Assembly (NCBI GenBank): GCA_963966185.1
Contig: CAWZYM010000129.1
Coordinates: forward strand, 248,001 to 312,000
DNA length: 64,000 nucleotides
DNA from: Rhabditoides inermis
Lineage: Eukaryota > Nematoda > Chromadorea > Rhabditida > Rhabditidae
Direction of reading: 5' to 3'
Below are positions 58,501 through 64,000 of the stretch, piece by piece (positions within the stretch are counted from its first letter, which is position 1; every line of letters begins with the position of its first letter). Position numbers and translations under genes: made by a program. The notes under the pieces were generated by a model. The model saw only the letters and a program-made list of their open reading frames with translations, searched no databases and was not told where the DNA came from.

Positions 58501-60660
58501 AAAATGCCCTTAGCTCATTGGTCAGGCACTTCTCGAGAAAACACATTGTAGTATGCAGTTTGACTCGATCTCCCAAACGCGACGGTCGAGAGAAGATGGC
58601 CGGGCATATTTGTTAGAACGACTATGGTAAAGAAAAAGACGGTTAGAGCAGTTCATTTTCCTGTTCTCTAAAAATGCCCATAGCTCATTGGTCGGGCACT
58701 TCTCGATAAAACACATTGTAGTATGCAGTTTGACTCGACCTCAAAAACGCGACGGTCGAGAGAATGTGGCCGGGCATTATTGTTAGAACGACTATGGTAA
58801 AGAGAAGGACGGTTAGAGCAGTTCATTTTTCTGTTCTCTAAAAATGCCCATAGCTAATTGGTCGGGCACTTCTCGAGAAAACACGTTGTAGTATGCAGTT
58901 TGACTCGACCTCCCAAACGCGACGGTCGAGAGAAGATGGCCGGGCTTTTTTGTTAGAACGACTGTGGTAAAGAAAAAGACGGTTAGAGCAGTTCATTTTC
59001 ATGTTTTTTAAACATTCTCATAGCTCATTGGTCGGGCACTTCTCGAGAAAACACATCGTAGTATGCAGTTTGACTCGATCTCCCAAACGCGACGGTCGAG
59101 AGAATGTGGCCGGGCATATTTGTAAGAACGACTATGGTAAAAAAGACGGTTAGAGCAGTTCATTTTTATGTTTTTTAAACATTCTCATAGCTCATTGGTC
59201 GGGCACTTCTCGAGAAAACACATTGTAGTATGCAGTTTGACTCGATCTCCCAAACGCGACGGTCGAGAGAAGATGGCCGGGCCTTTTTGTTAGAACGACT
59301 GTGGTAAAGAAAAAGACGGTTAGCGTTAGAGCAGTTCATTTTTATGTTTTCTAAAAATTCTCATAGCTCATTGGTCGGGCACTTCTCGAGAAAACACATT
59401 GTAGTATGCAGTTTGACTCGATCTCCCAAACGCGACGGTCGAGAGAAGATGGCCGGGCATATTTGTTAGAACGACTGTGGTAAAGAGAAAGACGGTTAGA
59501 GCAGTTTGTTTTTCTGTTCTTTGAAAATGCCCATAGCTCATTGGTCGGGCACTTCTCGAGAAAACACATTGTAGTATACAGTATGACTCGATCTCCCAAA
59601 CGCGACGGTCGAGAAAATGTGGCCGGGCATATTTGTTAGAACGACTATGGTAAAGAAAAACACGGTTAGAGCAAAACATTTTTCTGTTCTTTGAAAGTGC
59701 CCATAGCTCATTGGTCGGGCACTTCTCGAGAAAACACATTGTAGTATGCAGTATGACTCGATCTCCCAAACGCGACGGTCGAGAGAAGATGGCCGGGCAT
59801 AATTGTTAGAACGACTATGGTAAAGAAAAAGACAGTTAGAGCAGTTCATTGTTATGTTTTCTAAAAATGCCCTTAGCTCATTGGTCAGGCACTTCTCGAG
59901 AAAACACATTGTAGTATGCAGTTTGACTCGATCTCCCAAACGCGACGGTCGAGAGAAGATGGCCGGGCATATTTGTTAGAACGACTATGGTAAAGAAAAA
60001 GACGGTTAGAGCAGTTCATTTTCCTGTTCTCTAAAAATGCCCATAGCTCATTGGTAAAGAAAAACACGGTTAGAGCTTCTCGATAAAACACATTGTAGTA
60101 TGCAGTTTGACTCGACCTCAAAAACGCGACGGTCGAGAGAATGTGGCCGGGCATTATTGTTAGAACGACTATGGTAAAGAGAAGGACGGTTAGAGCAGTT
60201 TATTTTTCTGTTCTCTAAAAATGCCCATAGCTAATTGGTCGGGCACTTCTCGAGAAAACACGTTGTAGTATGCAGTTTGACTCGACCTCCCAAACGCGAC
60301 GGTCGAGAGAAGATGGCCGGGCCTTTTTGTTAGAACGACTGTGGTAAAGAAAAAGACGGTTAGAGCAGTTCATTTTCATGTTTTTTAAACATTCTCATAG
60401 CTCATTGGTCGGGCACTTCTCGAGAAAACACATTGTAGTATGCAGTTTGACTCGATCTCCCAAACGCGACGGTCGAGAGAATGTGGCCGGGCATATTTGT
60501 AAGAACGACTATGGTAAAAAAGACGGTTAGAGCAGTTCATTTTTCTGTTCTCTAAAAATGCCCATAGCTCATTGGTCGGGCACTTCTCGAGAAAACACAT
60601 TGTAGTATACAGTATGACTCGATCTCCCAAACGCGACAGTCGAGAGAATGTGGCCGGGCA
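55548..60660 (+). repeat. Satellite block 6
   Basis: About 30 monomers of the right-hand family. About 57270-59971 repeats 47400-50104 at an offset of 9,867 bp; 56628-57380 repeats 46257-47009 at 10,371 bp, a difference of three monomers. The internal 1,363-bp duplication (57988 and 59351) is inherited in the copy. 59970-59971 is the empty transposon site. Confidence 0.95.
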
Positions 60661-61386
60661 TTAGAGAGGGCGCGCCAGCGCCCTCTCGTTTGTACTGGAT
60701 GTCCCCGCGCGCTAGAATGCTCAAAAACGACTTTTCCCGGATGAAGCACTTTTCCTCATTTTGAAGTGATTTCCACTGTTACATTGCATTCACATCTCTA
60801 TTCGATAGAGTTATAGAAAGTTGTATTGAGTTTGATTGAATTTGAAGCGAGATACGGAGAGTCCGCATTCGAGTGCGGATTGAGATTGGTGTCGGGCGGG
60901 CGGGCGGGCGTCGGACAATCGCTTTCGCCCCGCCCCCTCTGTGTGTGAGTGAGAGAGAGAGGCGAATAGCGGGTGCGCGTCGGTATCCTCGCAGCGAATC
61001 GCGAACGTGTATGAAAATATAATTTTGTGAAACAAAACATAAGAAAAGGACAGATATTATCTTTCAAAAGTACTTCCAAGTAAAAGTAGTTGGTTTGTAC
61101 TGTTGTCTCAGTTGAGCAAAAGGACTGACATGTTTTCAATGGAGACATGTGCAAACAGGCTCTCAGCATTATTCGACGTGTTATGTTACAACAGAAGTTG
61201 TGTTTTTAGATAATAACTGCATAACTTTGTAAACGCGTTCATTATAATATGGCCGCTTTGCACTGGTATGAGAGAGAGAGAGCCTGTTGGCACATGTCTC
61301 CATTGAAAACATGTCAGTCCTTTTGCTCAACTGAGACAACAGTACAAACCAACTACTTTTACTTGGAAGTACTTTTGAAAGATAAT
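60661..61386 (+). repeat. Spacer copy 5, complete (726 bp)
   Basis: Near-identical to copy 4, at an offset of 5,839 bp. The palindrome is at 61056-61386. Confidence 0.93.
61056..61386. mobile_element. Foldback/MITE-like palindrome in spacer copy 5
   Basis: Same element as in copies 3, 4 and 6; arms of about 109 bp. Confidence 0.8.
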
Positions 61387-63096
61387 ATTTGTTAGAACGA
61401 CTATGGTAAAAAAGACGGTTAGAGCAGTTCATTTTTCTGTTCTCTAAAAATGCCCATAGCTCATTGGTCGGGCACTTCTCGAGAAAACACATCGTAGTAT
61501 GCAGTTTGACTCGATCTCCCAAACGCGACGGTCGAGAGAATGTGGCCGGGCATATTTGTAAGAACGACTATGGTAAAAAAGACGGTTAGAGCAGTTCATT
61601 TTTATGTTTTTTAAACATTTTCATAGCTCATTGGTCGGGCACTTCTCGAGAAAACACATTGTAGTATGCAGTTTGACTCGATCTCCCAAACGCGACGGTC
61701 GAGAGAAGATGGCCGGGCCTTTTTGTTAGAACGACTGTGGTAAAGAAAAAGACGGTTAGCGTTAGAGCAGTTCATTTTTATGTTTTCTAAAAATTCTCAT
61801 AGCTCATTGGTCGGGCACTTCTCGAGAAAACACATTGTAGTATGCAGTTTGACTCGATCTCCCAAACGCGACGGTCGAGAGAAGATGGCCGGGCATATTT
61901 GTTAGAACGACTGTGGTAAAGAGAAAGACGGTTAGAGCAGTTTGTTTTTCTGTTCTTTGAAAATGCCCATAGCTCATTGGTCGGGCACTTCTCGAGAAAA
62001 CACATTGTAGTATACAGTATGACTCGATCTCCCAAACGCGACGGTCGAGAGAATGTGGCCGGGCATATTTGTTAGAACGACTATGGTAAAGAAAAACACG
62101 GTTAGAGCAAAACATTTTTCTGTTCTTTGAAAGTGCCCATAGCTCATTGGTCGGGCACTTCTCGAGAAAACACATTGTAGTATGCAGTATGACTCGATCT
62201 CCCAAACGCGACGGTCGAGAGAAGATGGCCGGGCATAATTGTTAGAACGACTATGGTAAAGAAAAAGACAGTTAGAGCAGTTCATTTTTATGTTTTCTAA
62301 AAATGCCCTTAGCTCATTGGTCAGGCACTTCTCGAGAAAACACATTGTAGTATGCAGTTTGACTCGATCTCCCAAACGCGACGGTCGAGAGAAGATGGCC
62401 GGGCATATTTGTTAGAACGACTATGGTAAAGAAAAAGACGGTTAGAGCAGTTCATTTTCCTGTTCTCTAAAAATGCCCATAGCTCATTGGTAAAGAAAAA
62501 CACGGTTAGAGCTTCTCGATAAAACACATTGTAGTATGCAGTTTGACTCGACCTCAAAAACGCGACGGTCGAGAGAATGTGGCCGGGCATTATTGTTAGA
62601 ACGACTATGGTAAAGAGAAGGACGGTTAGAGCAGTTCATTTTTCTGTTCTCTAAAAATGCCCATAGCTAATTGGTCGGGCACTTCTCGAGAAAACACGTT
62701 GTAGTATGCAGTTTGACTCGACCTCCCAAACGCGACGGTCGAGAGAAGATGGCCGGGCCTTTTTGTTAGAACGACTGTGGTAAAGAAAAAGACGGTTAGA
62801 GCAGTTCATTTTCATGTTTTTTAAACATTCTCATAGCTCATTGGTCGGGCACTTCTCGAGAAAACACATTGTAGTATGCAGTTTGACTCGATCTCCCAAA
62901 CGCGACGGTCGAGAGAATGTGGCCGGGCATATTTGTAAGAACGACTATGGTAAAAAAGACGGTTAGAGCAGTTCATTTTTCTGTTCTCTAAAAATGCCCA
63001 TAGCTCATTGGTCGGGCACTTCTCGAGAAAACACATTGTAGTATACAGTATGACTCGATCTCCCAAACGCGACAGTCGAGAGAATGTGGCCGGGCA
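61387..63096 (+). repeat. Satellite block 7
   Basis: About ten monomers forming the satellite part of the second 2,436-bp unit. It contains a second transposon-free version of the insertion site at 62406-62407, followed by the same rearranged monomer as at 54216. Confidence 0.95.
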
Positions 63097-63822
63097 TTAG
63101 AGAGGGCGCGCCAGCGCCCTCTCGTTTGTACTGGATGTCCCCGCGCGCTAGAATGCTCAAAAACGACTTTTCCCGGATGAAGCACTTTTCCTCATTTTGA
63201 AGTGATTTCCACTGTTACATTGCATTCACATCTCTATTCGATAGAGTTATAGAAAGTTGTATTGAGTTTGATTGAATTTGAAGCGAGATACGGAGAGTCC
63301 GCATTCGAGTGCGGATTGAGATTGGTGTCGGGCGGGCGGGCGGGCGTCGGACAATCGCTTTCGCCCCGCCCCCTCTGTGTGTGAGTGAGAGAGAGAGGCG
63401 AATAGCGGGTGCGCGTCGGTATCCTCGCAGCGAATCGCGAACGTGTATGAAAATATAATTTTGTGAAACAAAACTTAAGAAAAGGACAGATATTATCTTT
63501 CAAAAGTACTTCCAAGTAAAAGTAGTTGGTTTGTACTGTTGTCTCAGTTGAGCAAAAGGACTGACATGTTTTCAATGGAGACATGTGCAAACAGGCTCTC
63601 AGCATTATTCGACGTGTTATGTTACAACAGAAGTTGTGTTTTTAGATAATAACTGCATAACTTTGTAAACGCGTTCATTATAATATGGCCGCTTTGCACT
63701 GGTATGAGAGAGAGAGAGCCTGTTGGCACATGTCTCCATTGAAAACATGTCAGTCCTTTTGCTCAACTGAGACAACAGTACAAACCAACTACTTTTACTT
63801 GGAAGTACTTTTGAAAGATAAT
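63097..63822 (+). repeat. Spacer copy 6, complete (726 bp)
   Basis: Offset 2,436 bp from copy 5, with isolated differences such as aaacttaag for aaacataag. The palindrome is at 63492-63822. Confidence 0.93.
63492..63822. mobile_element. Foldback/MITE-like palindrome in spacer copy 6
   Basis: Same element as above; arms of about 109 bp with ATTATCTTTC and GAAAGATAAT ends. Confidence 0.8.
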
Positions 63823-64000
63823 ATTTGTTAGAACGACTATGGTAAAAAAGACGGTTAGAGCAGTTCATTTTTCTGTTCTCTAAAAATGCCCATAGCTCAT
63901 TGGTCGGGCACTTCTCGAGAAAACACATCGTAGTATGCAGTTTGACTCGATCTCCCAAACGCGACGGTCGAGAGAATGTGGCCGGGCATATTTGTAAGAA
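63823..64000 (+). repeat. Satellite block 8 (continues beyond the window)
   Basis: One monomer beginning the third 2,436-bp unit. The array does not end in the window. Confidence 0.93.

Larger units (their letters stand above)
59040..63911 (+). repeat. Two tandem 2,436-bp higher-order units; a third begins
   Basis: 59351, 59885, 60385, 60552 and 60798 recur at 61787, 62321, 62821, 62988 and 63234. Each unit contains about ten monomers plus one 726-bp spacer. The tag acacatcgtag appears at 59051, 61487 and again at 63923, so a third unit starts before the window ends. Confidence 0.93.

Noticed and set aside
60811..61169. 123-codon and 74-codon minus-strand open frames in the spacer
   Set aside because: They span the palindrome arm and GC-rich spacer, change between copies, and show no recognisable domain.
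1..64000. CRISPR array
   Set aside because: The repeat is a contiguous ~170-bp tandem unit without unique spacers, and the gene present has spliceosomal introns.

Overview
This window is eukaryotic repeat DNA. About 56 kb of the 64 kb is one tandem satellite with a monomer of about 170 bp (range about 133 to 185), roughly 330 copies, all in one orientation except one short inverted block. Interrupting it are (i) one 4,026-bp DNA transposon carrying an intact multi-exon transposase gene and (ii) six copies, complete or broken, of a 714-726 bp non-satellite spacer that ends in a near-perfect 109-bp-arm palindrome. I see no rRNA, tRNA, CRISPR array or bacterial-type gene.

Organism: most likely a nematode, probably of the rhabditid type. 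The gene has very short introns (40-53 bp for most), three acceptors reading TTTTCAG, and a strong AG acceptor only 5 nt upstream of the start codon, as in SL trans-spliced nematode genes. An intron holds two hairpins with the histone 3'-end stem-loop form and a CTTT loop, which I recall as the nematode version. A nested small element has Tc1-like CAGTG ends. Species cannot be named from the sequence alone.

Layout: 1-50104 satellite, with spacer copies at 1687-2088 (scrambled), 2565-2911 (truncated) and 10417-11130 (complete). 50105-54130 transposon, flanked by TA on both sides. 54131-64000 satellite with complete spacer copies at 54822-55547, 60661-61386 and 63097-63822. The array is built of nested higher-order duplications; offsets of 674, 1191, 1321, 1354, 1363, 1534, 1699, 2436, 4222, 5271, 8730, 9867 and 10384 bp can all be read from matching coordinates. 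A family of monomers with an altered leader (cacggttagagcaaaac) occurs only to the right of about 39.9 kb, so the two sides of the array have different recent histories.

The transposon: eight predicted exons join in phase into one 850-residue reading frame without a stop. The protein has a helix-turn-helix N-terminal half, an acidic linker, a DDE_3-type catalytic domain of the IS630/Tc1/mariner superfamily (D425, D535, E625, with 89 residues between the last two instead of the 34 usual in Tc1), a second acidic segment, an RGG repeat and a basic tail. Two transposon-free paralogous copies of the insertion site (near 59970 and 62406) lie in the same window and show exactly a TA target duplication, so the insertion is younger than the array duplication. 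The third intron carries a nested 175-bp Tc1-like MITE, so the window shows three layers of insertion: MITE in transposon in satellite.
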